From Maribacter algarum (ex Zhang et al. 2020) (GTDB taxonomy: Bacteria; Bacteroidota; Bacteroidia; Flavobacteriales; Flavobacteriaceae): DNA of 64,000 nucleotides. The stretch's first letter is position 1. Every line of letters starts with the position of its first letter. Shown here one piece after another: positions 1 through 7,644 of this stretch. A program made the position numbers and the translations under genes. The DNA is taken from assembly GCF_005885635.1 (NCBI RefSeq), contig NZ_VATY01000005.1, positions 124,001 through 188,000 of the forward strand, read 5' to 3'. Below the pieces are notes generated by a model, which saw only the letters and a list, made by a program, of their open reading frames with translations, had not been told where the DNA came from and did not search any database.

Positions 1-79
1 TTTACCAAATAACTATATTGGCCATGAGACGTTTTGTACGGTAAAGTTTCCGATTGCAATTGAGGATTTGAATACCTAA
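1..79 (+). CDS. 3' end of an unidentified gene (truncated by window edge)
   Basis: The second reading frame is open from the window edge to a TAA at 77-79 and encodes a protein-like tail ending in FPIAIEDLNT. It stops 23 bases before the methyltransferase start, in the same direction, which fits an operon. Only about 25 residues are visible, so the family cannot be named, and chance openness over this length is possible. Confidence 0.4.
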   Translation, partial: LPNNYIGHETFCTVKFPIAIEDLNT

Positions 80-102
80 ATTCTCTGTTTTAAATACGAA
101 TT

Positions 103-750
103 ATGGATTATAATAATAAAGCTGGCGATTACTTTAATCACGAACGTCCAGAAATGTTGGCTTTTCTTCCCGAAGGTTGTAAACGTGTTTTGGATATTGG
201 TTGTGGTGAAGGCACTTTTATTAAGCAAGTTAAAGACAAATATAAGACGGAAACCTGGGGCATTGAACTTATGGAAAAACCAGGTAAAGAAGCTGAAAAG
301 GTATTGGACAAAGTATTTATTGGTCCTTGTGAGAACTTTATTGAGGAGCTTCCTGATAATTACTTCGATGTTATTTATTGCAATGATGTTTTGGAACATT
401 TGGTGGACCCGTATTCCGTTTTAGGAATCATTAAAAACAAATTGTCTAAAAATGGAGTTGTGATTAGCTCCATACCAAATATTAGATATCACTATGCCTT
501 CAAGAAAATAATACTACAAAAGAAGTTTGAATATGAAGGGCATGGAATTTTCGACAAGACCCACATGCGGTTTTTTACAAAAAGTAGTATTGCAAAAATG
601 TATGCCGATCAAGGCTATACTGTTTTAAGTCATAAGGGGGTTAATCGTACTAGGTCGTTAAAGCCTTATTTATATAACATTCCGTTCTTCTTTACGGCTA
701 TGGATATGTTTTATTTGCAATATGCAACCGTGGCAAAGAAATCAGACTAA
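103..750 (+). CDS. Class I SAM-dependent methyltransferase
   Basis: A 215-residue methyltransferase of the Methyltransf_23 / UbiG-like type. The SAM-binding glycine loop VLDIGCGEG lies at residues 29-37, and the later strand with the acidic motif DVIYCNDVLEHLVDP lies near residues 89-103. The C-terminal part carries the GIFDKTHMRFFT stretch, which is common in methyltransferases of polysaccharide and glycan gene clusters. No signal peptide or membrane segment is visible, so it should be cytoplasmic. The acceptor substrate cannot be told from the sequence. A glycan or lipid-linked sugar is my inference from the family, not from neighbours, since the preceding gene is cut off by the window edge. 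Confidence 0.85.
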   Translation: MDYNNKAGDYFNHERPEMLAFLPEGCKRVLDIGCGEGTFIKQVKDKYKTETWGIELMEKPGKEAEKVLDKVFIGPCENFIEELPDNYFDVIYCNDVLEHLVDPYSVLGIIKNKLSKNGVVISSIPNIRYHYAFKKIILQKKFEYEGHGIFDKTHMRFFTKSSIAKMYADQGYTVLSHKGVNRTRSLKPYLYNIPFFFTAMDMFYLQYATVAKKSD

Positions 751-818
751 ATTGATAATGAACCGTTTATAGGAATTAATTATTAACTTCGAGGTACAAA
801 TAACTTAATCCCCCTAAA

Positions 819-1592
819 ATGGAAAACGGAAAATCATCAAAAAAAATCACAAAGATTGTCGATGACACTATGTCAACGGAATCTGGTAGTAATGACGCTA
901 CATGGTCGCCGACAGCGGAAAGTAAGTCAAAAGCAACCACATTTAGAATTATTGCAGTATTAGGCTGGCTATTGGCTATTGGCTGTCAAGTCTTCGCTTA
1001 TTTTAAACTACAAGAAGTCCCGGTCAATATGACTTGGATGATTGGCTTAATCGTTGTCGCCCTTATTTTTGCAATAATCGGGAATATACTTTGGAAAAAG
1101 TCGAATCGTTTAGATCCGGCATCAGAGAAGAATAAAACGAAGTTCTTTATTCAGAATCAGTTAGGTTTGATAATTAGCGTTTTGGCATTTCTACCCATGG
1201 TCATCCTTATTTTTACCAACAAAAACTTGAACGGAAAGCAAAAAGGTATTTTAGGAACTATTGCCATTGCCGCGCTGGCGGCAGCGGGTTTAACAGGTAC
1301 CGAATTCAATCCGGCTTCTGTTGAACAATATACAGAACAGACGAAGCAGGTCGAACTGCTCAATGATGGTGTAAATAGCGTCTATTGGACACCTTCTGGT
1401 AGAAGTTATCATTTGTATCAAGATTGTTCCTATATCAATGGCAAGCGAACCAATGAGATTTTTCAAGGGACTGTTGCTAAAGCGAGGGAATTGAAAAAGA
1501 TTACTGACCTGTGTGATAGATGTCAAGGCAAAGCCAAAAAAGCAAAAGCTCTAGATGTAGGTACGGAACTTCAGAAGACAGGTTCAGATTAA
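819..1592 (+). CDS. Four-TM membrane protein with C-terminal H/C/C/C metal-site-like motif
   Basis: An unrecognised protein of 257 residues. Residues 1-40 are polar. Hydrophobic segments follow at about 41-63, 71-92, 114-132 and 142-160. A soluble tail then contains SGRSYHLYQDCSYI and LCDRCQ, giving His198, Cys203, Cys232 and Cys235. The spacing resembles the small Ada-like or thermonuclease-associated zinc modules, in which YH-x(4)-C is followed about 30 residues later by CxxC. Metal binding is therefore plausible but inferred. The gene is probably transcribed alone: it has 68 bases upstream and a strong hairpin terminator downstream. Function unknown. Confidence 0.75.
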   Translation: MENGKSSKKITKIVDDTMSTESGSNDATWSPTAESKSKATTFRIIAVLGWLLAIGCQVFAYFKLQEVPVNMTWMIGLIVVALIFAIIGNILWKKSNRLDPASEKNKTKFFIQNQLGLIISVLAFLPMVILIFTNKNLNGKQKGILGTIAIAALAAAGLTGTEFNPASVEQYTEQTKQVELLNDGVNSVYWTPSGRSYHLYQDCSYINGKRTNEIFQGTVAKARELKKITDLCDRCQGKAKKAKALDVGTELQKTGSD

Positions 1593-1617
1593 GAAGATTC
1601 ACAAAAAATACTTACTA

Positions 1618-1656
1618 TAAAGTGTTCTTTCAATTTGTTTTGAAAGGGCACTTTTT
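1618..1656. terminator. Bidirectional rho-independent terminator
   Basis: A 15-bp stem (left arm AAAGTGTTCTTTCAA, right arm TTGAAAGGGCACTTT, two G-U pairs) with a short T-rich loop is followed by TTTTT on the plus strand and preceded by an A-rich run. It separates the convergent membrane-protein gene and the thioredoxin-like gene. Confidence 0.8.
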
Positions 1657-1667
1657 AGTTTTGTACT

Positions 1668-2201
1668 TTATTTCCCTTTACCAGAATAGGTTTTCCAATC
1701 TTTCTCTTTGTAGATATCATCACCAAAATACTTGGCAATATTTAAGAAAGGCCCTGGTTTTTGATACCCAGGTACTGGTGAAAGCATATTCATTTCCTCG
1801 TCAAGGAAAACAGTTGTGGGATAACTCAATTTGCCACCCATCAAGGCTGCAGCGAACTCATGATATCCTTTTCTTCCGGATGGAACAAAGTTAAATGTCT
1901 TTCCCTTAAATTCAATAGGTTCTTTTCCTTCTCCATCCAGTTTGACCATGTAGAAGTTTGATTCCATATAAGCAGCTACTTCGGCATTTTGAAAGGTATC
2001 CTTATCCATTTTCTTACACCAGCCACACCAGTCTGTGTAAACATCAACAAATATTTTCTTCGGATTTTTCTCAGTAGTTGCCAATTCAGCAGCCTCGCTC
2101 CATGAAAGCCATTTTACTTCTTGGGCACAAATAGTGTTGACCATTAATGCCACAAATAGAAAAAGGATGAAATGCAGTGATTTTGGGACGCTTATCTTCA
2201 T
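1668..2201 (-). CDS. Secreted thioredoxin-fold protein (DUF255/thioredoxin_7 type)
   Basis: A 177-residue protein starting at the ATG at 2201; the upstream in-frame TTG at 2210 is less likely. A signal peptide ends at about ICAQ. The mature domain has the redox motif CGWC (Cys59 and Cys62) within VDVYTDWCGWCKKMDKDTF, typical of the DUF255/thioredoxin_7 branch that keeps periplasmic proteins or cytochrome maturation factors reduced. The later cis-proline region, SYPTTVFLDEE, is also visible. It is likely periplasmic. It has its own promoter candidate in the 68-bp gap after lysA and ends against a bidirectional terminator. The partner protein is not evident. Confidence 0.88.
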   Translation of the reverse strand: MKISVPKSLHFILFLFVALMVNTICAQEVKWLSWSEAAELATTEKNPKKIFVDVYTDWCGWCKKMDKDTFQNAEVAAYMESNFYMVKLDGEGKEPIEFKGKTFNFVPSGRKGYHEFAAALMGGKLSYPTTVFLDEEMNMLSPVPGYQKPGPFLNIAKYFGDDIYKEKDWKTYSGKGK

Positions 2202-2238
2202 GAGATGCAATTTTTCTGTATTAGTCCAAAGACTATAC

Positions 2239-2273
2239 CAAAACTAACGAATTTCCCCGACCTTTATTTCAAA
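2239..2273 (-). promoter_or_regulatory. Bacteroidota-type promoter of the thioredoxin-like gene
   Basis: On the minus strand a TTTG box (2270-2273) is followed after 23 bases by TAGTTTTG (2239-2246), an exact match to the -7 consensus TAnnTTTG. Transcription would begin near 2232, about 30 bases before the ATG at 2201. Confidence 0.55.
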
Positions 2274-2278
2274 AGGTT

Positions 2279-3520
2279 CTATTTAACCTTCACGGTTTCC
2301 TTTACAGGCGCAAACAAATCTTTGACATCAACTTGGTGTTTAATCAAATCATCGAAATTTTCTCGCTCACGGATTAAGTTAGCTTTCCCATTATGCCATA
2401 ATACTTCAGGTGGTCTGAACCTTGAATTATAATTGCTGGCCATTGTAAAACAATAGGCTCCAGCATTTTTGAAGCAAAGGACATCGCCTTCGGAAATCTC
2501 ATTGATTCTGCGGTTGCTAGCAAAGGTGTCGGTCTCACAAATGTATCCTACAACCGAATAATAGCGTTCCCTTCCTTTCTCATTGGAAATGTTCACTATA
2601 GAATGATTTGCCCCATATAACATCGGACGGATTAAATGATTGAATCCGGAGTCGATACTTGCGAAGACTGTGGAAGTAGTTTGCTTTACCACATTTACTT
2701 TTGCCAAAAAGAATCCCGCTTCACTAACCAAAAATTTTCCTGGTTCGAAAGCCAATGTCAATTCTTTCCCGTATTCTTTGCAAAATTCGTTGAATCGAGA
2801 GCTTAGTTTTTTGCCTAATTCCTCAATATTGGTTTCGATGTCCCCTTCTTTGTAAGGAACCTTGAATCCACTTCCAAAATCAATAAAGTCAAGATTAGGG
2901 AAGTTCTTCGCCGTTTCGAAGAGAATTTCCGAAGCATATAAAAAGACATCAATGTCCAAAATATCACTTCCTGTATGCATGTGAATACCATTGATATTCA
3001 TCTTGGTTAAATTCACAATACGTAGTAAATGAGGAATTTGATGAATGCTGATTCCGAATTTAGAATCGATATGGCCCACGGAGATGTTGGAATTCCCTCC
3101 GGCCATAACGTGTGGGTTGATTCGAATACAAACAGGAATATCAGGATGCTTACTACCGAACTGTTCTAATATGGAAAGGTTATCGATATTGATTCGAACC
3201 CCTAATTTGGCGGCTTCTTCTATTTCTTCCAAAGAAACCCCGTTGGGTGTAAATATGATTGCCTCGGGTTTGAAACCTGCTAATAAGCCGAGCTGAACTT
3301 CTTGAATCGACACGGTATCTAAACCGCTACCTAAGCTATTCATTAGCTTCAAAATAGCAAGATTCGATAGTGCTTTGGCGGCATAATTCAATTTCAGGTT
3401 TTTGACGCCACTAAAAGCATTCGTTAGTCTTTTGAATTGAGAAACGATTTTTTGAGAGTCATAAACATATACGGGGTCTCCGTATGTTTTGGCGATTTTA
3501 AGTAAATCAGCATTCTTCAT
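2279..3520 (-). CDS. lysA: Diaminopimelate decarboxylase
   Basis: This PLP enzyme of the alanine-racemase/ODC fold makes L-lysine from meso-diaminopimelate, the last step of lysine synthesis. The 413-residue protein carries the PLP lysine in NYAAKAL (Lys49), the HTGSD phosphate-binding region, FEPGKFLVSEAG, and the C-terminal active-site stretch FKNAGAYCFTMASNYN. The frame is open 81 bases further upstream, but the start at 3520 is preferred: it lies 18 bases downstream of a good promoter and gives the normal LysA N-terminus. No other lysine gene is adjacent; dapD is 41 kb away in this window. Confidence 0.96.
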   Translation of the reverse strand: MKNADLLKIAKTYGDPVYVYDSQKIVSQFKRLTNAFSGVKNLKLNYAAKALSNLAILKLMNSLGSGLDTVSIQEVQLGLLAGFKPEAIIFTPNGVSLEEIEEAAKLGVRINIDNLSILEQFGSKHPDIPVCIRINPHVMAGGNSNISVGHIDSKFGISIHQIPHLLRIVNLTKMNINGIHMHTGSDILDIDVFLYASEILFETAKNFPNLDFIDFGSGFKVPYKEGDIETNIEELGKKLSSRFNEFCKEYGKELTLAFEPGKFLVSEAGFFLAKVNVVKQTTSTVFASIDSGFNHLIRPMLYGANHSIVNISNEKGRERYYSVVGYICETDTFASNRRINEISEGDVLCFKNAGAYCFTMASNYNSRFRPPEVLWHNGKANLIRERENFDDLIKHQVDVKDLFAPVKETVKVK

Positions 3521-3538
3521 AGTGCAAACGATTTTGGA

Positions 3539-3569
3539 CAAATCTAATTTTCTTAGACCTTCTAACAAA
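3539..3569 (-). promoter_or_regulatory. Promoter of lysA
   Basis: On the minus strand TTTG (3566-3569), a 19-base spacer and TAGATTTG (3539-3546) give a full match to the Bacteroidota -33/-7 promoter. The predicted transcript starts about a dozen bases before the ATG at 3520, which rules against the longer LysA reading. Confidence 0.75.
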
Positions 3570-3782
3570 AAAAAAGATGCGACATACAATAAATACAACA
3601 ATTTGTTGTATTTGAAACAAATTATGGTTTTAAATTCATTTGTTGAAGAGCCAGTGGTATCGTATTTTTACTCGATAATCGAGATTTAAAAGGTCTAGGG
3701 CTTGGATCAATAGGTAAAGCCTTTTCTAATCGAATGCTTGGGGCCTCTCCTCGAGATTGTTCACACAAATTGCTATTGTACT

Positions 3783-4424
3783 ATGAAGTTACCTTTATTC
3801 CCTTTACAGTCTATATTTTTCCCGGGTGAGACCGTCCCTTTGCACATCTTTGAGGAACGATACAAGCAGCTAATAATGGACTGTCGAGAAGAGGCTATTA
3901 CTTTTGGCATTCCTGTTTATATATATGACAGCATTCTTTTCGGAACGGAGGTACAGCTGGTCGAAATCGTAAATTCATACGAAGGAGGTGAGATGGATGT
4001 TACTTGTGTAGCCCGGCAGGTTTTTAAAGTAAACGCCTTTGAGAACCAAATGGAAGGGAAGTTATATGCGGGCGGAGATGTCGAGTTTTTGGACAATATC
4101 AATGATACTAATGATGCAAGTAAAAAAGAAGTTCTAGGACTTCTGGAAGCCTTGTACAATTTAATGTCCGTGCCTTTTACTCCAATAGAAGTTGACAAAT
4201 TCCATAGTTATGTTCTTGTGCATAAGATGGGGCTCTCTTTCGAACAAGAGTATGAACTTTTACAAATATCTCGCGAAAGTGAACGATTAGCGTTTATTAA
4301 AAATCATTTGGTTACAACCATTACAGTTTTAGAAGAAGTAAATCGAACCAAACAAACTATAAAGCTGAATGGGGACTTCAAGAATTTTGACCCCCTTGAT
4401 TTTGATGACTACTCGGTTAAGTGA
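3783..4424 (+). CDS. LON peptidase substrate-binding domain protein
   Basis: A 213-residue stand-alone version of the N-terminal domain of Lon protease, without the AAA+ or peptidase domains. The diagnostic start LPLFPLQSIFFPGETVPLHIFEERYKQ is cut here to its first part, MKLPLFPLQ; the FPGE and LHIFE motifs lie at about residues 13-25. The frame extends upstream to 3738, but the extra 15 residues (with an NCYC stretch) do not belong to the family. The protein should be cytoplasmic. Stand-alone proteins of this kind are widespread and their role is unsettled; substrate or partner recognition in proteolysis is the usual suggestion. Confidence 0.88.
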   Translation: MKLPLFPLQSIFFPGETVPLHIFEERYKQLIMDCREEAITFGIPVYIYDSILFGTEVQLVEIVNSYEGGEMDVTCVARQVFKVNAFENQMEGKLYAGGDVEFLDNINDTNDASKKEVLGLLEALYNLMSVPFTPIEVDKFHSYVLVHKMGLSFEQEYELLQISRESERLAFIKNHLVTTITVLEEVNRTKQTIKLNGDFKNFDPLDFDDYSVK

Positions 4425-4492
4425 CCTATTTTTTCTTGTAGACTCATTAAATTCTGTTCACTATTATTTTAGTGTAAATCATAATCGTTTCC

Positions 4493-4500
4493 TATTTTTG
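4493..4500 (+). promoter_or_regulatory. -7 box of the sucC promoter
   Basis: TATTTTTG matches TAnnTTTG exactly and lies 29 bases before the sucC ATG. No clear -33 TTG is visible at the usual distance. Confidence 0.55.
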
Positions 4501-4528
4501 CACCCGAACCTAAATACACCTTATATAT

Positions 4529-5722
4529 ATGAATCTTCACGAGTATCAAGGAAAAGAAATTTTAGCCAGTTTTGGCGTTCGTATTCAACGCGGTATTGTC
4601 GCACATAATGCAAAAGAAGCGGTTGATGCAGCTAAACAACTCACGGCTGAAACCGGCACAGGATGGCATGTAATCAAAGCTCAAGTTCACGCTGGTGGTA
4701 GGGGTAAAGGTGGAGGCGTTAAATTGGCCAAAAACCTAAAAGAGGTTGAAGAAATTGCTGGTCAGATAATAGGAATGAATTTGATTACACCGCAAACTTC
4801 GGCTGAAGGAAAGAAGGTTCATCAAGTATTGATCGCTGAGGATGTATATTACCCAGGTGATAGTGAAACAAGTGAATTCTATATGTCTGTTTTATTAAAC
4901 AGAGGTTCTGGAAGAAACATGATTATGTATTCTACTGAAGGTGGAATGGATATCGAAGAGGTGGCAGAGAAAACACCACATTTGATTTTTACGGAAGAGA
5001 TAGACCCTTCAACAGGGTTGCTTCCTTTTCAAGCTCGAAAGATAGCTTTTAATTTAGGCTTGTCGGGAACTGCCTTCAAGGAGATGGCTAAATTTGTTGC
5101 TTCTTTATACAAAGCATATGTTGAAAGTGATTCTAGCATGTTTGAAATCAATCCGGTTTTAAAGACTTCAGATGATAAGATAATGGCCGTTGATGCGAAA
5201 GTATCCATTGACGATAATGCCTTATACAGAAGAAAGCAATACGCCGAAATGCGTGATTTGCGTGAAGAAAACCCCATCGAGGTCGAAGCTGGTTCATTAG
5301 GATTGAATTATGTGGATTTAGATGGAAATGTCGGTTGTATGGTCAACGGAGCCGGACTCGCCATGGCAACGATGGATTTAATCAAAATGGCGGGGGGAGA
5401 ACCAGCAAACTTTTTAGATGTAGGTGGCACTGCAGATGCCAAAAGAGTTGAGGAGGCCTTCCGTATCATTTTAAAAGATGAAGGAGTTAAAGCTATTCTG
5501 GTCAATATATTTGGAGGAATTGTACGTTGTGACCGTGTTGCAAATGGTATCGTTGAAGCCTATAAGAATATGGGGGATGCTATCAATGTTCCAATCATCG
5601 TTCGTTTACAGGGAACGAATGCTGAGATTGCAAAAGAGATTATAGATAATTCTGGCCTAGCGGTACATTCTGCTGTTCAATTTCAGGAGGCTGCTGATAA
5701 AGTCAAAGAGGTTCTTAGTTAG
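4529..5722 (+). CDS. sucC: Succinyl-CoA ligase, beta subunit
   Basis: The beta subunit of the TCA-cycle enzyme that couples succinyl-CoA cleavage to ADP or GDP phosphorylation. Its 397 residues match the usual length. It begins with the canonical MNLHEYQGKE and carries the ATP-grasp glycine-rich loop HAGGRGKGGGVK near residues 51-62. The C-terminal CoA-ligase half has NGAGLAMATMDL and VNIFGGIVRCDRVA, which contact the active-site phosphohistidine of the alpha subunit. The alpha-subunit gene sucD is not adjacent: a terminator follows immediately, so sucC is transcribed alone and SucD must be encoded elsewhere. Confidence 0.97.
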   Translation: MNLHEYQGKEILASFGVRIQRGIVAHNAKEAVDAAKQLTAETGTGWHVIKAQVHAGGRGKGGGVKLAKNLKEVEEIAGQIIGMNLITPQTSAEGKKVHQVLIAEDVYYPGDSETSEFYMSVLLNRGSGRNMIMYSTEGGMDIEEVAEKTPHLIFTEEIDPSTGLLPFQARKIAFNLGLSGTAFKEMAKFVASLYKAYVESDSSMFEINPVLKTSDDKIMAVDAKVSIDDNALYRRKQYAEMRDLREENPIEVEAGSLGLNYVDLDGNVGCMVNGAGLAMATMDLIKMAGGEPANFLDVGGTADAKRVEEAFRIILKDEGVKAILVNIFGGIVRCDRVANGIVEAYKNMGDAINVPIIVRLQGTNAEIAKEIIDNSGLAVHSAVQFQEAADKVKEVLS

Positions 5723-5747
5723 AGTTTAGAACTTATATCAAGTAAAC

Positions 5748-5779
5748 AAAGAGTCGTATATTATACGGCTCTTTTTTTT
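5748..5779 (+). terminator. Terminator of sucC
   Basis: The arms AGAGTCGTATA and TATACGGCTCT form an 11-bp hairpin with one G-U pair, followed by a run of eight T. Confidence 0.85.
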
Positions 5780-5842
5780 GGTCTAAAAAATTAACATACT
5801 GATTGTAATCTCGTTAAAATGTGTTAATTGGGAATTTTATCT

Positions 5843-5890
5843 GTAACCATTCTAATAGTTCGTGCGTCCTTTTAGTAATTCATCAATTAA
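5843..5890 (+). promoter_or_regulatory. ECF-sigma-like promoter plus conserved leader, copy 1
   Basis: GTAAC (5843-5847), a 17-base spacer and CGTC (5865-5868) resemble extracytoplasmic-function sigma promoters rather than the housekeeping TAnnTTTG type. It is followed at once by TTAGTAATTCATCAATTAA, which recurs unchanged in front of the paralogue at 6726. The start codon lies 83 bases past CGTC. Confidence 0.6.
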
Positions 5891-5951
5891 ATAGTAATCA
5901 GATTTTGAAAAAACCGGTTAATCCCCGGGTCAAAATCAAAAAACGAACATC

Positions 5952-6290
5952 ATGAAAAAAATCAGTTTGATGTTGGTAGCAATAATGCTACTAGCAAGTA
6001 CAAGTGCTTTTGCGCTAAATGAGAGACCGAACAATAATCCATCGAAAGAACTGAAGGGTAAAGTAAAAAAGCTCCTAAACGGTTATTTCGAAATGACATC
6101 AGATGAAAAATTTGATGCTACCGTAATTTTTACGGTTAACAAGGAAAAGGAGATAGTAGTGCTCTCTGTAGATTCCGAGGACAAAGATTTCTGTCAGTTT
6201 GTGAAAAATAAACTGAACTACAAAGGAGTCAAAATTGAGGGTATAATTCAGGGCAGACGATATACGCTGCCGATAACTGTTCAAACCTAA
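5952..6290 (+). CDS. Small secreted protein, TonB-C-like fold (paralogue 1)
   Basis: A 112-residue protein with a signal peptide cleaved after about SAFA. The mature part is short and charged. Its core ATVIFTVNKEKEIVVLSVDS, followed by a helix containing FVKNKLNY and a final strand GRRYTLPITV, follows the pattern of the TonB C-terminal domain (strand, helix, strand), though it has no N-terminal anchor. It is clearly homologous to the protein at 6726-7070, sharing EIVVLSVD, KxxLNYK and the overall layout. Both have the same unusual promoter. A role in an envelope response controlled by an ECF sigma factor is inferred from that; no function is known to me. Confidence 0.85.
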   Translation: MKKISLMLVAIMLLASTSAFALNERPNNNPSKELKGKVKKLLNGYFEMTSDEKFDATVIFTVNKEKEIVVLSVDSEDKDFCQFVKNKLNYKGVKIEGIIQGRRYTLPITVQT

Positions 6291-6311
6291 CTTATTTTCG
6301 AAATTGAGAAT

Positions 6312-6350
6312 AAAGGGGTAATATTTTAATAATATTGCCCTTTTCTTTTT
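6312..6350 (+). terminator. Terminator of secreted paralogue 1
   Basis: AAAGGGGTAATATT pairs with AATATTGCCCTTTT (two G-U pairs) and is followed by a T-rich tract. It shows that the two paralogues are separate transcription units. Confidence 0.75.
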
Positions 6351-6615
6351 CTATAAAATGTGCAAAGTCATTCCTTTTTCCCTTTCCGAATAGAGCTTTT
6401 TTTGAATATCTACTTTGATTTTTATAAAGTTTGATGTTCATCAGGTGTGAAAGTTTTGAAATTATTTTTCCATACTATTTCACGAGCTATATATAGATGC
6501 GAAAGATCACCCCGCTTCCGTATTTGCTAGCGTCATCTTCTTTTTCTTAAGAGTTTTTTAAAGGTTTAATGAGGTAGTTGATTCAATTAAAAAAATGTTA
6601 AAAGTGATTTCGGCT
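6351..6615 (+). other. Intergenic spacer with nothing recognised
   Basis: About 265 AT-rich bases between the terminator of paralogue 1 and the promoter of paralogue 2. I see no open frame with gene-like character, no clear hairpin and no repeat. Confidence 0.5.
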
Positions 6616-6662
6616 GTAACATTCTCCTTTTCGAGACGTCTTTTTAGTAATTCATCAATTAA
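6616..6662 (+). promoter_or_regulatory. ECF-sigma-like promoter plus conserved leader, copy 2
   Basis: GTAAC (6616-6620), a 16-base spacer and CGTC (6637-6640) are followed by the same TTAGTAATTCATCAATTAA as in copy 1. The bases just after GTAAC (cATTCT or ATTCT) are also shared, while the rest of the spacer differs. This selective conservation argues for function. The ATG is 85 bases downstream, against 83 in copy 1. Confidence 0.6.
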
Positions 6663-6725
6663 TTAATAATCAAATCCTGAAATAAAATCGTCAATCAACG
6701 AATCAGGGTTAAAAACAAACAAGTC

Positions 6726-7070
6726 ATGAAAAAAGTTAGTTTAATGCTAGTAGCAGCTTTGCTACTTTCTACAGGAAGTATTTTTGCAAATGATTCAAAA
6801 AAAGGAGTAAAATCTTCTAAAAGTCAAAACCTATCTGAACAGATTGGGGATTACCTAAACGACAACAACTTCGACGAAAAACAACAAGGCTATGAAGCAC
6901 AAGTGCTTTTTATGCTAAATGACGATAAAGAAATTGTAGTTCTTTCTGTTGATACTGATAAAGAAGAACTTGAAGGCTTTATTAAAAGTAGATTAAATTA
7001 CAAGGAAGTGGCCTTAAATGATTATGAAGAAGGCAAAAAATACACGGTATCAGTACGTGTTGCTAGTTAA
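6726..7070 (+). CDS. Small secreted protein, TonB-C-like fold (paralogue 2)
   Basis: A 114-residue homologue of the protein at 5952-6290, with a signal peptide ending at about SIFA. The mature N-terminus is a Lys/Ser-rich linker. The core has the strand EAQVLFMLNDDKEIVVLSVDT, the helix ELEGFIKSRLNY, and the closing strand KKYTVSVRV. The pair is more similar in the core and in the signal peptide (MKK-SLMLVA) than in the linkers, as expected of an old tandem duplication. There is no lipobox Cys, so it should be soluble in the periplasm or exported. It ends in a strong hairpin shared with the convergent DUF1456 gene. Confidence 0.85.
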   Translation: MKKVSLMLVAALLLSTGSIFANDSKKGVKSSKSQNLSEQIGDYLNDNNFDEKQQGYEAQVLFMLNDDKEIVVLSVDTDKEELEGFIKSRLNYKEVALNDYEEGKKYTVSVRVAS

Positions 7071-7094
7071 AGGTTGGTCAATGACTAGCAATTT

Positions 7095-7136
7095 AAAAGT
7101 CCTATCTCGAGTAATTCGAGGCTAGGACTTTTTTTT
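7095..7136. terminator. Bidirectional terminator overlapping the DUF1456 gene end
   Basis: AAGTCCTAtCTCGA and TCGAGgcTAGGACTT form a long stem with the loop GTAAT, with T8 on the plus side and TTTT on the minus side. Its right arm and T-run encode the last residues (KKKS) and the stop codon of the convergent gene. Confidence 0.85.
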
Positions 7137-7508
7137 ACCCGCCGAATTGGAGGGTTTGTTCTTATATTTTACAGGGTCTATATCCCAATTTGCTTTTTTA
7201 CGTTGAATCGCTTTGTACACCGGTTTGGGTTTATCACTTTTCTGAACATTCTTCTTTTGTGAAAGGACTTCTCCCGGGTTTTTAGGATTCTCTTTCGTTC
7301 CCCGCAAATGAATTACGAGTCCGTTTAGAAAGTTTCGCAATACTTGATCACCGCATTCCATATAATTCGGATGATCTTCTTTTCGAAAAAAAGCGCCCAA
7401 CTCACTCTTGGACATTTTAAAATCGGCTAATTTCAAGATATCCACGATTTCATCATCCCTCAGCATTAATGCTACTCGTAGTTTCTTGAAAATATCATTA
7501 TTGGTCAT
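7122..7508 (-). CDS. DUF1456 family protein (YehS-like)
   Basis: A 128-residue protein whose N-terminal half has the duplicated DUF1456 pattern. The first repeat is MTNNDIFKKLRVALMLRDDEIVDILKLA in outline, and a second begins at about residue 70 (CGDQVLRNFLNGLVIHLRG). Each repeat is a short helical unit; E. coli YehS is the reference member and has no firmly assigned function. The C-terminal 40 residues are Lys/Pro rich and probably disordered. The protein is cytoplasmic. It ends within a terminator hairpin shared with the gene on the other strand. Confidence 0.88.
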   Translation of the reverse strand: MTNNDIFKKLRVALMLRDDEIVDILKLADFKMSKSELGAFFRKEDHPNYMECGDQVLRNFLNGLVIHLRGTKENPKNPGEVLSQKKNVQKSDKPKPVYKAIQRKKANWDIDPVKYKNKPSNSAGKKKS

Positions 7509-7644
7509 ACAATTCTATTTGCTCGCAAGATATTACAAAATTCGTGTTGCCTAGTAATTTGGTAGTTGTTTGTCGATAATTTATACGATACTGAGCCATT
7601 TTTTAGTTATACTAAAGAAAATTGAACTTTTCAACCCTAAACCT

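Noticed and set aside
3521-3601. Longer LysA N-terminus starting at 3601
   Set aside because: The extra residues lie upstream of the predicted promoter (3539-3569) and are not part of the LysA family start.
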